Of a stretch of DNA of 41,333 nt, positions 33,502 to 41,333 are shown in pieces (position 1 is the stretch's first letter; every line of letters starts with the position of its first letter). Made by a program: the position numbers and the translations under genes. The notes under the pieces were generated by a model. The model made no database searches. It saw only the letters and a list, made by a program, of their open reading frames with translations, and was not told where the DNA came from. Source of the DNA: Paracoccus acridae (GTDB taxonomy: Bacteria; Pseudomonadota; Alphaproteobacteria; Rhodobacterales; Rhodobacteraceae); contig NZ_BMIV01000018.1 in the NCBI RefSeq assembly GCF_014642735.1, forward strand, positions 1-41,333. The letters are read 5' to 3'.

Positions 33502-35702
33502 TGGACAACCTTGTCGATCCTGCCGAACCCCCCGATGTGCAGATCGCGCGCCTGAAGAAGATCAGCCAGGTGCTGATGCGCCGCGTCGAAACCCAGACCG
33601 ACCGCGACGGCGCCGCCTATTCCCAGTTCGAACGGGCCGTGGTGCTGGAAGACCAGGTCCGCCGCCGGACCGAGGAACTGGAACGCGCCCTGGGCCTGCT
33701 GAACGAATCGAACGCCCGCCTGTCCGCCGCCAATGTCGAGATCGAGGCCGCGCGACGCGATCTGGCAAGCGCCATCGAGGCGGTTCAGGAAGGCTTCGCC
33801 CTGTTCGGCGTCGATGACGTGCTGCTGCTGTTCAACGGCCGCTTCTGCTGGCAGATGCCCGATGTGCGGACCCGGCTGCATCCGGGCATGACCTTCGCGG
33901 ACTATATCCAGGTGGTCAGCCGTTCGGCGATGCTGCGCCTGCCTGCGGGCCAGACGCCCGAGGACTGGGCCGAGACCCGGATGCGGCGGCACCGGCGCGA
34001 TCATGTGATCTTCAATCTGGCGCTGACGGACGACCGCTGGATGCAGGTATCGGAACACCGGACGGCGAATTCCGGCACCGCCATCGTGCAGACCGACGTG
34101 TCGGATCTGATGCGCGCCGAACGCGAACAGCGCGAGCGCCTGCTGGACAACCAGGGCCGGATCATCCGGGCGACGCTGGATCACCTGGCGCAAGGCGTGG
34201 CGATCTTCGATGCCGAAGGCCTGCTGGCGGGCTGGAACCGCCGGTTCCGCGTCCTGACCGGGCTGCCGCCGCAGACCTTCACCCTGGGCACCCGGTTCCA
34301 GCGGGTGACCGACCAGATCCAGCAATCCTTCCGGCTGGCCGACAGCCAGTCCGCCGCCCGGATCGCCGCCTGGATGCAGGACCGGGCCGGGCGGGGGGCG
34401 TTATCCTTTGAACTGACGCAAAAGGACGGGGCGATGACGCTGGACGGGTTCGCGCAGCGTCTGCCCGATGACGGCTTCGTGCTGTCCCTGACCGATGTCA
34501 CCGCCGAACGCGACGCCCTGCGCCGCCTGGCCCGCGCGAACGAGGAGCTTGAGGCCCGCGTGGCGGCGCGCACCGACGAATTGCGCGATGCCTTGGCGCG
34601 GGCGGAACGGTCCAATGCCTCCAAGTCGCGCTTCGTCGCGGCGGCCAGCCACGACCTGCTGCAACCCCTTTCGGCCGCCAAGCTGTATCTGTCCGCGGCC
34701 GATGCCGCCGGCACCAACAGCAGCGTGCAGAAGGCGGGCGAGGCGCTGACCAATGTCGAGCGCATCATCGAGGCGCTTTTGGACATATCCCGCCTGGAAA
34801 CCGAGGAAGAACAGCTTTCCCAGGGCGATCTGGCGCTGAACGACATCCTGTCGTCGCTGGCATCAAGCTTTGCCCCGGCGGCCGCCGCCAAGGGGCTGCG
34901 GTTCCGCGTTCGTCCGACCGGCGCCCATGTGGTCAGCGACGGGCTTTATCTGCAGCGGATCGTGCAGAACCTGATCTCCAACGCTATCCGCTATACCGAC
35001 CGGGGCGGGGTCTTCGTGGGCGCGCGCAAGCGCGGCGACAGCATCCGCATCGAGGTCTGGGACAGCGGCCCCGGCATCCGGTCCGAGGATCGGGACGTGA
35101 TCTTCCAGGAATTCCGCCGGTTGCACCGCCGCGCCTCGGCCAGCGAGGGGATGGGGCTGGGCCTGGCGATCGTGGAACGCGCCTGCGCCCGGCTGGGGCA
35201 TGGCCTGGACCTTCTATCCCGCCCCGGCCGGGGCAGCGTCTTTCGCGTGACCGTGCCCCTGACCGCCACGCGGCCGTGCCGCAGCGAGGACAGCGGCGAT
35301 CCCCGCCGCCTGCCCTCGCTGGCGGGGACGGGGCTTCTGGTGCTGCTGGTGGATAACGACCACGAATTGCGCCGCGCCATGGTGGCGCTGCTGGAAGGCT
35401 GGGGCATCACCGTCCTGGACGCCGAAGGCCCGGAAGACGCCATCGCGCTGATCGACGAGATGGACTTCGTCCCCGACGCGATGCTGATCGACTATCAGTT
35501 GAACGACGACGTGGACGGGCTGGATCTGGTGGCGATGCTGCGCAAGCGGTTCGGCTGGCGCCCGGCGCGCATCATCTCGGCCGATCGTTCGCCGGTGCTG
35601 CGCGAACGCTGTGCGCGGATGGGCCTGTTCCCCATGTCCAAGCCCCTGGATACCGAGGCGCTGTATCATTTCCTGGCAAACGTGAATCCCGCGATTGCCT
35701 GA
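33498..35702 (+). CDS. Hybrid histidine kinase with PAS domains and receiver (NahK/ErcS'-like)
   Basis: Protein of 734 residues without membrane segments. Order: coiled coil (about 15-95), two PAS-like domains (95-205 and 222-335), a second coiled coil, HisKA with His385 in AAASHDLLQPLSAAKLYLSA, HATPase with the N box near 491 (RIVQNLISNAIRYTD) and G box DSGPGI, then a receiver with Asp665 in AMLIDYQLNDDVDG and Lys715. The cytoplasmic layout fits kinases paired with NosP. In Pseudomonas the equivalents sit beside exaA and erbR, the same neighbours as here. Output to the LuxR-type regulator at 31611 is inferred. Confidence 0.92.
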   Translation: MMDNLVDPAEPPDVQIARLKKISQVLMRRVETQTDRDGAAYSQFERAVVLEDQVRRRTEELERALGLLNESNARLSAANVEIEAARRDLASAIEAVQEGFALFGVDDVLLLFNGRFCWQMPDVRTRLHPGMTFADYIQVVSRSAMLRLPAGQTPEDWAETRMRRHRRDHVIFNLALTDDRWMQVSEHRTANSGTAIVQTDVSDLMRAEREQRERLLDNQGRIIRATLDHLAQGVAIFDAEGLLAGWNRRFRVLTGLPPQTFTLGTRFQRVTDQIQQSFRLADSQSAARIAAWMQDRAGRGALSFELTQKDGAMTLDGFAQRLPDDGFVLSLTDVTAERDALRRLARANEELEARVAARTDELRDALARAERSNASKSRFVAAASHDLLQPLSAAKLYLSAADAAGTNSSVQKAGEALTNVERIIEALLDISRLETEEEQLSQGDLALNDILSSLASSFAPAAAAKGLRFRVRPTGAHVVSDGLYLQRIVQNLISNAIRYTDRGGVFVGARKRGDSIRIEVWDSGPGIRSEDRDVIFQEFRRLHRRASASEGMGLGLAIVERACARLGHGLDLLSRPGRGSVFRVTVPLTATRPCRSEDSGDPRRLPSLAGTGLLVLLVDNDHELRRAMVALLEGWGITVLDAEGPEDAIALIDEMDFVPDAMLIDYQLNDDVDGLDLVAMLRKRFGWRPARIISADRSPVLRERCARMGLFPMSKPLDTEALYHFLANVNPAIA

Positions 35703-35789
35703 CTTGTGATCCCCGCAGGGTGGCGTGGCCCGGAACGCTTGGCCTGCCGGGCGGTTGTGGCTTGGCACGCCAGCCGCAAAGGGCAGATC

Positions 35790-36872
35790 ATGCAGCCAGC
35801 CGTCCGATACTCTCCTGACGTCGAAACCGTCACGCTTGACGAGCCGCAGGTGATCCGCGCCCTGTCCGACACCCTGCGCGACATCCTGGAAACCACCTCC
35901 AGGGATTACGGCCATGCCGTCCGCGCGGTCCACGCCAAAAGCCACGGCATCCTGCGCGGCGAACTGGAGGTTCTGCCGGACCTGCCCGCCGAACTGGCCC
36001 AAGGCATCTTCGCCAAGGCAGGACGATATGGTGCGATCATCCGCATCTCGACCAATCCCGGCGATCTGCTGCACGATTCCATCTCGGTCCCGCGCGGGCT
36101 GGCGCTGAAGGTCATCGGGGTCGAGGGCAAACGCCTGGACGGGGCCGAGGGGCGAAACCAGGATTTCATCTTCGTCAACGGCCCTGCCTTTCCCGCGCCC
36201 GATCCGGCGGCCTTCCTGAAGAACCTCAAGCTGCTGGCCAAGACCACCGACCGCGCCGAATGGGCCAAGCGCGGGCTGGCGGCGGTGCTGCGCGGCGCGG
36301 AAAAGGCGCTTGAGACGGTAGGGGGCGCAAGTGCGACCCTGCAGACCTTGGGCGGCGCGCCGAACGTGCATCCGCTGGGGGAAACCTATTACACGCAGAC
36401 GGCTTTCCGGTTCGGCGACCATATCGCCAAGCTGTCGCTGGAACCCGCCTCCGACAGCCTGACACGACATGCCGGGCGGATCATCGACACCAGGGGCCGC
36501 CCCGACGCGATCCGCGAAACGGTCGCCGCCGACATGCAGACGGGTGACGCAGTCTGGAACCTGCGTGCGCAGCTTTGCCGCGACCTGGACCGGATGCCGG
36601 TCGAGGATCCGTCGGTCCTGTGGGACGAAAGCCTGTCCCCCTTCGTCACGGTGGCGCGCTTGCACGTCCTGGCCCAGACCGGCTGGACCGAGGATTCCGC
36701 CGAACTGGTCGATGAACACATGCGCTTTTCCGTCTGGACCGGCGTCCAGGCGCATCGCCCGCTGGGCGCCATCAACCGCGCCCGGCGCGAGCCTTACCGG
36801 ATGTCGGCCGATTTCCGGTCCGCATTCAACGGCTGTCCCATCCACGAACCCGCCCGACAGGATACGACATGA
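35790..36872 (+). CDS. Short catalase-family heme protein
   Basis: Protein of 360 residues, much shorter than a classical catalase. Recognisable blocks are AVRAVHAKSHGILRGELEV with the distal histidine at 48, YGAIIRISTNPGDLLHDSIS, VPRGLALKVIGVEGKRLDGA, NQDFIFVNGPAFP with the distal asparagine, and near the end NRARREPYRMSADFR, where R-x-x-x-Y could hold the proximal tyrosine. It may be a peroxidase or peroxygenase-type enzyme rather than a true catalase. The ATG at 35790 is chosen because the frame upstream has no similarity. The stop overlaps the oxidoreductase start by four bases, so the two are made together. Confidence 0.85.
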   Translation: MQPAVRYSPDVETVTLDEPQVIRALSDTLRDILETTSRDYGHAVRAVHAKSHGILRGELEVLPDLPAELAQGIFAKAGRYGAIIRISTNPGDLLHDSISVPRGLALKVIGVEGKRLDGAEGRNQDFIFVNGPAFPAPDPAAFLKNLKLLAKTTDRAEWAKRGLAAVLRGAEKALETVGGASATLQTLGGAPNVHPLGETYYTQTAFRFGDHIAKLSLEPASDSLTRHAGRIIDTRGRPDAIRETVAADMQTGDAVWNLRAQLCRDLDRMPVEDPSVLWDESLSPFVTVARLHVLAQTGWTEDSAELVDEHMRFSVWTGVQAHRPLGAINRARREPYRMSADFRSAFNGCPIHEPARQDTT

Positions 36873-39127
36873 CCCAGGAACGCGATCAGGATCCGACCAC
36901 GCCTTATTACGACCGGCCGACTGGGGGATGGGGGTCGCTGAAAAGCGTGCTGAAACATGCCGCGAAGGATCGGATCGGCCTGGGCACCCTGGACACGCTG
37001 CGCCGCCAGAACAAGCCGGGCGGTCACATGTGCACCTCCTGCGCCTGGGCCAAGCCGCCGTCCCCCCACCTGGCCGAGTTCTGCGAGAACGGCGCCAAGG
37101 CCACCATCTGGGACCTGACCCGCAGCCGCTGCGGTCCCGACTTCTTCGCCCGCCATACCCTGACCGAACTGCGGACTTGGTGCGACCACGATCTCGAGGC
37201 GGCGGGCCGGCTGACCCATCCGATGCGCTATGATCCGGCGTCCGACCGCTATGTTCGCACGACCTGGGGGCAGGCCTTCACGGCGATCGGCCAGGCGCTG
37301 AGGGATCTGGACCCGAAATCCACCGTCTTCTATGCCTCGGGGCGCGCCAGCCTGGAAACCTCCTATCTGTATCAGCTTTTCGCGCGGCTTTACGGGCATA
37401 ACAACCTGCCCGACAGTTCCAACATGTGCCACGAGACGACCAGTGTCGCGCTGAAGCGGACCATCGGCGCGCCGGTCGGCACCTGTGTCCTGGACGATTT
37501 CGACCATTGCGACCTGATGCTGTTCTTCGGCCAGAACACCGGGTCGAACAGCCCGCGCTTCCTGCACCCCATCCAGCAGGCGGTCAGGCGCGGCTGCAAG
37601 ATCGTCACCTTCAACCCTGTGCGGGAACGCGGCCTGGTGGAGTTCATGAACCCGCAAAGCCCGACCGAGATGCTGTCGGGCCGAGGGACGCCGGTCTCGG
37701 ACATCTATCTGCAACTGCGTCCCGGCGGCGACATCGCGGCCATTGCGGGCATCTGCAAGCACCTGTTCGACAAGGGCGCCCTGGACCGCGACTTCATCGC
37801 CAAGCATTGCCACGGTTTCGATGCCTTCGAGGCCTGGATCCGCGCCCAGACCTGGGACGGGATCGAGGCGACCTCGGGCCTACCCCGGCAGGATCTGATC
37901 GAGGTGGCGGAGCTTTACGCCAAGGCGAAACGGGTGATCGGCGTCTATGGCATGGGTCTAACCCAGCACGTCCATGGCGGCGACAGCGTGGGGATGCTGG
38001 TGAACCTGCTGCTGATGGGCGGCAATATCGGGCGCGAGGGGACCGGCATCTGCCCGGTGCGCGGCCATTCGAACGTCCAGGGCCAGCGGACGGTGGGCAT
38101 CGCGGAAAAGCCCGAACTGGTGCCCCTGGACAAGCTGGCCGACCTGTTCGGCTTCGATCCCCCGCGCGACACCGGCATGACGACGGTCGAGGCGGTCGAG
38201 GGCATGATCGACGGCACTGTCCGGGGGTTCATCAGCCTGGGTGGTAATTTCGGCCGGGCGATTCCGGACCTGGCACGGACCGAGCCTGCCTGGGCGGGGC
38301 TGGATCTGAACGTGCAGATCGCCACCCGCCTGAACCGCACGCATGTCTTGGCCGGGCCGGGCGCCTGGCTGCTGCCCTGCCTGGTACGGGCCGAACGCGA
38401 CAAGCAGAAATCCGGGCCGCAGATGGTCACGATGGAAGACAGTCTCAGCCATATCCATGGATCCATGGGCAGGCGGCCGCCGGCATCACGGTATCTTCTG
38501 TCGGAACCCGCCATTATTGCTGGCATCGCCAAGGCGACGCTGCCGCCAAATCCGCAGGTCAAATGGGATGACTGGGTCGCGGATTACGGCCGCATCCGCG
38601 ACCTGATCGAGGCGACCTATCCCGACCAGTTCGCCGATTTCAACGCCCGCATGACCCAGCCCGGCGGCTTCTACCGTGGCAATTCGGCGCGCGAACGGGA
38701 CTGGCAGACCGAAAGCGGCAAGGCGGAACTGACCATCCCCGCCAGCCTGTCCGCGCTCGGCGGCGATCCCGCGCCCGATGCCTTCACCCTGGTCACGCTG
38801 CGGTCGAACGATCAGTTCAACACCACCGTCTATGGCTTCTCGGACAGGTTGCGGGGACTGTCGGGGGACCGGATGATCGTCCTGATCTCTCGGGAGGACA
38901 TGGCTCGGGCAGGGCTTGCAGATGGTCAGCGCATTGCCCTGGTTTCGGCAGCGGATGACGGCATCCCCCGCCGGGTCGAGGGGCTGAGCGTCGTTCCCTA
39001 TGACCTGCCGCGCGGCTGCATCGCCGCCTATTACCCCGAGACGAACCCCCTGGTGCCGCTGTCCCTTTATGACCAGGCATCCAAGACCCCGGCCTACAAG
39101 AGCGCCCCGGTGCGGATCGAGACCTGA
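36869..39127 (+). CDS. FdhF/YdeP-family molybdopterin oxidoreductase
   Basis: Protein of 752 residues of the formate-dehydrogenase-like branch that includes E. coli YdeP. Near the N-terminus Cys55 and Cys58 (HMCTSCAWAKP) and Cys72 lie where a cluster-binding motif would be, but a full four-cysteine set is not obvious. Molybdopterin-binding stretches include LFFGQNTGSNSPRFLHP, FNPVRERGLVEFMNPQ, MGGNIGREGTGICPVRGHSN, LGGNFGRAIPDLARTE and TLRSNDQFNTTVYGFSDRLR. The substrate is unknown; YdeP is linked with acid resistance. It is coupled to the catalase-like gene. Confidence 0.92.
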   Translation: MTQERDQDPTTPYYDRPTGGWGSLKSVLKHAAKDRIGLGTLDTLRRQNKPGGHMCTSCAWAKPPSPHLAEFCENGAKATIWDLTRSRCGPDFFARHTLTELRTWCDHDLEAAGRLTHPMRYDPASDRYVRTTWGQAFTAIGQALRDLDPKSTVFYASGRASLETSYLYQLFARLYGHNNLPDSSNMCHETTSVALKRTIGAPVGTCVLDDFDHCDLMLFFGQNTGSNSPRFLHPIQQAVRRGCKIVTFNPVRERGLVEFMNPQSPTEMLSGRGTPVSDIYLQLRPGGDIAAIAGICKHLFDKGALDRDFIAKHCHGFDAFEAWIRAQTWDGIEATSGLPRQDLIEVAELYAKAKRVIGVYGMGLTQHVHGGDSVGMLVNLLLMGGNIGREGTGICPVRGHSNVQGQRTVGIAEKPELVPLDKLADLFGFDPPRDTGMTTVEAVEGMIDGTVRGFISLGGNFGRAIPDLARTEPAWAGLDLNVQIATRLNRTHVLAGPGAWLLPCLVRAERDKQKSGPQMVTMEDSLSHIHGSMGRRPPASRYLLSEPAIIAGIAKATLPPNPQVKWDDWVADYGRIRDLIEATYPDQFADFNARMTQPGGFYRGNSARERDWQTESGKAELTIPASLSALGGDPAPDAFTLVTLRSNDQFNTTVYGFSDRLRGLSGDRMIVLISREDMARAGLADGQRIALVSAADDGIPRRVEGLSVVPYDLPRGCIAAYYPETNPLVPLSLYDQASKTPAYKSAPVRIET

Positions 39128-39637
39128 ACACCCGATCAACGATCGGAAGCGGTCGATTAAAGGAATCCGTGAGGTCCTTTCGGCCCATCACAGTTGCGGC
39201 CGGAACATGGGCTGCTTCTATCGATTGAAGGTCGTTTTCGATCTGTTCGGCAGTATGGACCTCATTCCAAAAAACTCCAAGATTGTCATTTATGTCATTG
39301 AGCTAAAACTTATAAGCAAGTTCGGAGAGACTTCGTGCATTGCTGTCCTTCGGAACAAGATTTACCTTAGGTTAAGCATGTTCCAAGAAAGCCTCTCCTC
39401 GGCTCTTAGAAACTGTGCTTAGGTTGCTATGCAGACGGTCACTGCGCTTTCCTTTTTACTGACACCTGGTGAAGCTCTAGCTCTACCCCTGTAACCACCC
39501 TCGGTGCTGCATGTCCGGTTCTCACCGAGGGGGTTCGCTGTCTGCTAGTGCGTTTTCTCCTTGCTTCTGCTCCTGCAAAGCCATGCAGTGCCTCCTTTTA
39601 CCTTCTTCATGTCCGCCGCAACAAGCTTCTCCCTCGA
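39128..39637. other. 510-base AT-richer stretch without a recognisable gene
   Basis: After the oxidoreductase stop the base composition falls clearly. A short hairpin CCGATC/GATCGG (39132-39146) is not followed by a T-run. A nine-base inverted repeat (CCCTCGGTG 39498-39506, CACCGAGGG 39523-39531) is the only other structure seen. I see no protein with family similarity in any frame. The drop in GC and the neighbouring IS and pseudogene suggest an insertion hot spot. Confidence 0.7.
39501..39536 (+). other. Possible relic of a group II intron domain V, 3' half
   Basis: GCATGTCCGGTTCTCACCGA resembles the 3' half of bacterial group II intron domain V plus the following bases, where a typical sequence has GCACGTCCGGTTCTGACCGA. 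The expected 5' strand (GAGCCGGATGC followed by GGTGA) is not present; only CGGTG remains. No reverse transcriptase is seen. This is a weak match by eye, and the inverted repeat may have another cause. Confidence 0.25.
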
Positions 39638-39860
39638 TTACAGTTCGGCGGCCTCGCGTAGGGCATGGTGCATCCGGATCTGCCAACCAGGGCCGCTGGC
39701 CTTGAACCGGACCACGACATGCTGGTCAGGCGCAGGGACACGGCGACCTTCGGGTTGTCTGCTTTTGACGCCCCCCGACGTTCTTGCGCATGGCCTCGGC
39801 GAGGGCGGGAAATGCCTCGCGGGACGGCCTTGCTGGGCAAATTGCTCTCCGCCTTGGGTG
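39638..39860 (-). pseudogene. BrnA-like antitoxin, broken by three frameshifts
   Basis: Read across three frames on the minus strand the segment gives a coherent BrnA C-terminal part: FAQQGRPAR, then EAFPALAEAMRKNVGG, then KADNPKVAVSLRL, then DQHVVVRFKASGPGWQIRM followed by HHALREAAEL and TAA at 39638-39640. The frame changes near 39818, 39763-39775 and 39727. BrnA is the ribbon-helix-helix antitoxin of BrnTA systems. The start of the gene and any BrnT toxin are missing; the next gene upstream is ihfB. Confidence 0.7.
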
Positions 39861-39973
39861 TGCAAGTTGTGGCTCCAGCCACCTGGATCTGCGCTGAAGG
39901 TGCGATTTCCAAGAAATAGCCTTACAAGATTCGGGCATAGGCGCATGTGTGCAGCCTTATGCCGTATCGGCAG

Positions 39974-40258
39974 TCAAGCGCGGCCGTTCAACCGATCGCG
40001 CAACAGCTTTCCCGTCTTGAAGAAAGGGACATGTTTTTGGTCCACGTCGATCGCTTCCCCCGTTCTGGGATTGCGGCCGTTCCGCGCATCACGCTTTTTT
40101 ACCGAAAAAGCCCCGAAGCCGCGCAGTTCGACCCTGTTGCCGCGCGCCATGGCCTCGATGATCTCCTGGAAAACTGTGTCTATGATCCGCTCGACGTCAT
40201 GATGAAACAGATGCGGGTTTTCGTCAGCAAGAAGCTCAATCAATTCGGAACGGGTCAT
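39974..40258 (-). CDS. ihfB: Integration host factor beta subunit (IhfB/HimD)
   Basis: DNA-bending protein of 94 residues of the HU/IHF family. It begins [20 protein letters not shown], and the DNA-contacting arm has [20 protein letters not shown] and [20 protein letters not shown] with the conserved Gly-Arg-Asn-Pro tip; the end [14 protein letters not shown] is typical of the beta subunit. A second ATG directly upstream (40261) is equally possible because GGGGGA abuts it. It is intact although flanked by a pseudogene and IS fragments. The usual ihfB neighbour rpsA is not here, so this may be an extra copy. Confidence 0.9.
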   Translation of the reverse strand: MTRSELIELLADENPHLFHHDVERIIDTVFQEIIEAMARGNRVELRGFGAFSVKKRDARNGRNPRTGEAIDVDQKHVPFFKTGKLLRDRLNGRA

Positions 40259-40410
40259 CATTCCCCCAGACGGTGTAACGGCTTCATGACGTCGTTCACC
40301 GGACTTTTGACAAAAATCGACTTAGGAAAAGGCTCCAGGTTCTATTGCGATGCCAGTTTTGAGATCGCCGCGCAAGAGACGGGTAAATCTATTGCGCTGC
40401 TCCCCAACCT

Positions 40411-41231
40411 TGGACCGCCGGATTCTGGAGTTTTCCGGCTCGGTCATGGCGACGGGCTGGCTGCGCCGCCGGGATAATGCAGGGCGATCGGGACGTTATA
40501 TCCAATCGCACTGTGGGGTCGGTCTTCGTTGTAGTGCCTACGCCAATCCTCCAGCTTTTCCTGTGCATCTGCAAGGCTCATGAACCAGTGCGCGTTCAGG
40601 CACTCTGAGCGCAGCTTGCTGTTGAACGCCTCAATGAAGCCGTTATCCGTTGGTTTGCCAGGTCGTGAGAAGTCGAGGGTGACGTCATTGGCATAGGCCC
40701 ACAGATCGAGATCGCGGGAGATGAATTCGCTGCCGTTGTCGACCCGGATGGTTCTGGGATAGCCGACTTGGGCACAGACTTGTTCCAGTGTCCGAACCAC
40801 ATCTTCGCCGCGGTAGGTAAAGCGGGGATCGGCAACCGGGCAAAAGCGGGAATGGATATCGACGATGGTCAGAATGCGTAGCTTGTTACCCAAGGCCAGC
40901 TGATCGTGAACAAAATCCATAGCCCAGACATCATTTGGACCGACAGCCTCCTGACGATCATCGCGCAACTTCGCCTTCACCCGCCGCTTCGGGTGCTTGT
41001 TCCTGAGCTGCAGACCCAACTCATTGTAAATCTGGCGCGTCTTCTTGATGTTCACCTGCCACCCCTCCCGTCGCAGCAAGAGATGGATGCGCCGATAGCC
41101 GTAACGCACGCGCGTCTCGCAGATTTCCTTGATCCGTCGTGAGACGGCCGCCTGGTCGGTGCGCCGGACTTGTAGTGGAACGTGGAGGTGTCGAACTGCA
41201 GGGCCCCACAAGCCCCCGCGGATCGACACAC
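40411..41231 (-). mobile_element. IS3-family element, truncated by a second IS
   Basis: The left boundary is placed at 40411, where TGGACCGCCGGATTCTGGAG resembles an IS3-family terminal repeat (begins TG, 3' end of the transposase frame 33 bases inside). The right part is lost: the element stops at 41231 where another IS3-type terminus begins. No orfA remains in the window. The left end is inferred from similarity in style to the other terminus, not from a matching partner repeat. Confidence 0.65.
40444..41231 (-). pseudogene. IS3-family transposase OrfB, 5'-truncated and frameshifted
   Basis: The rve integrase core is complete: DDE residues in VWAMDFVHDQLALGNK, TIRVDNGSEFISRDLD and NGFIEAFNSKLRSECLN, and the C-terminal WRRHYNEDRPHSAIGYN. 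The HTH_21-like part RRIKEICETRVRYGYRRIHL precedes it. Upstream the reading frame changes: ALQFDTSTFHYKS lies in one frame and RRTDQAAVSRR in another, with one base missing near 41166. The N-terminus beyond 41231 is replaced by a second IS. The product is probably inactive in this copy. Confidence 0.85.
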
Positions 41232-41333
41232 TGAACCGCCCCGGGTTTACCGGAGAGTTTGTGGTTCAATGATTAGGCTGCTTTTTCGGCTGCGTTCAAG
41301 CTTGCGTAGAAGGCCTCCTCTGCTTCGTTCGGC
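41232..41333 (-). mobile_element. Second IS3-family element, 3' end only
   Basis: TGAACCGCCCCGGGTTTACC at 41232-41251, continuing CGGAGAGTTT, is a typical IS3-family terminal repeat with a TG end. Thirteen bases further in lies the transposase stop. The element extends beyond the right edge, so its other end and target duplication are not visible. Confidence 0.75.
41273..41333 (-). CDS. IS3-family transposase, C-terminal fragment
   Basis: The last 19 codons (NEAEEAFYASLNAAEKAA before TAA at 41273-41275) are visible; the rest lies beyond the window. Ending ASLNAAEKAA right before a TG-type terminal repeat is typical of IS3-family OrfB proteins. Nothing can be said about its catalytic core. 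Confidence 0.6.
   Translation of the reverse strand, partial: PNEAEEAFYASLNAAEKAA

Noticed and set aside
39132..39146. CCGATC/GATCGG hairpin after the molybdoenzyme gene as a terminator
   Set aside because: Only six pairs and no T-run follow; it may be chance.
39511..39705. 64-codon plus-strand open frame
   Set aside because: Antisense to the BrnA pseudogene in part, no ribosome binding site, and no recognisable motif.
39861..39973. Possible BrnT toxin gene upstream of the BrnA remnant
   Set aside because: The space before ihfB is too short for BrnT and shows no BrnT motif in any frame.

Overview
The window reads as high-GC alphaproteobacterial DNA, most likely Paracoccus or a close Rhodobacteraceae relative. 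This is inferred from gene content and order (paaABCDE with paaZ, NasT/NasS nitrogen control, an ethanol-type quinoprotein with its relay proteins) and from codon use; no rRNA or tRNA gene was seen to fix the taxonomy.

Region 1 (1-19059) is a nearly complete phenylacetate catabolic island. On the minus strand paaN leads an operon with a branched-chain-type ABC transporter (livJ, livH, livM, livG, livF) and ends, cut by the window edge, in the N-terminus of an enoyl-CoA hydratase / 3-hydroxyacyl-CoA dehydrogenase. Divergently, on the plus strand, lie paaG, paaI, paaK and the TetR regulator paaR, followed by a parD/parE-type toxin-antitoxin pair. Convergent to these is a nine-gene minus-strand operon: pcaF, paaA, paaB, paaC, paaD, paaE, an extra PaaA/PaaC-like ferritin-fold gene, paaZ and paaY. 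A second regulator, paaX, lies upstream of pcaF. Two near-identical 14-bp PaaR-type operators sit exactly in the paaN/paaG divergent gap and over the predicted pcaF start site, so one TetR repressor could control all three transcription units. PaaK activates phenylacetate, PaaABCDE epoxidises the ring, PaaG makes the oxepin, PaaZ opens and oxidises it, the left-edge enzyme and PcaF finish beta-oxidation, and PaaI and PaaY probably clear dead-end thioesters.

Region 2 (19944-25529) holds a GntR/FCD regulator divergent from a bile-acid:sodium-symporter-like permease and an asparaginase, then nasT-nasS and a formate/nitrite-family channel. The 246-base leader of the channel gene contains two adjacent hairpins with A1/G4 hexaloops, the RNA signature bound by ANTAR proteins such as NasT.

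Region 3 (25536-35702) is an alcohol-oxidation locus. A six-gene minus-strand operon encodes a PedF-type cytochrome c, a SoxYZ-like carrier, a periplasmic metallo-hydrolase, an ExaA-type PQQ alcohol dehydrogenase, a secreted pentapeptide-repeat protein and a small secreted protein. Divergent from it are the quinoprotein-associated Cys-Trp rhodanese-like protein, a LuxR-type response regulator, a FIST-domain (NosP-like) sensor and a hybrid histidine kinase. The set recalls the Pseudomonas exa/erb ethanol regulon with its NosP-NahK neighbours.

Region 4 (35790-39127) is a translationally coupled pair: a short catalase-like heme protein and an FdhF/YdeP-type molybdopterin oxidoreductase.

Region 5 (39128-41333) is a lower-GC scrap zone: 500 bases with no recognisable gene, a possible group II intron relic, a BrnA-like antitoxin pseudogene with three frameshifts, an intact ihfB, and an IS3-family element interrupted by a second IS3-family element that runs off the window.
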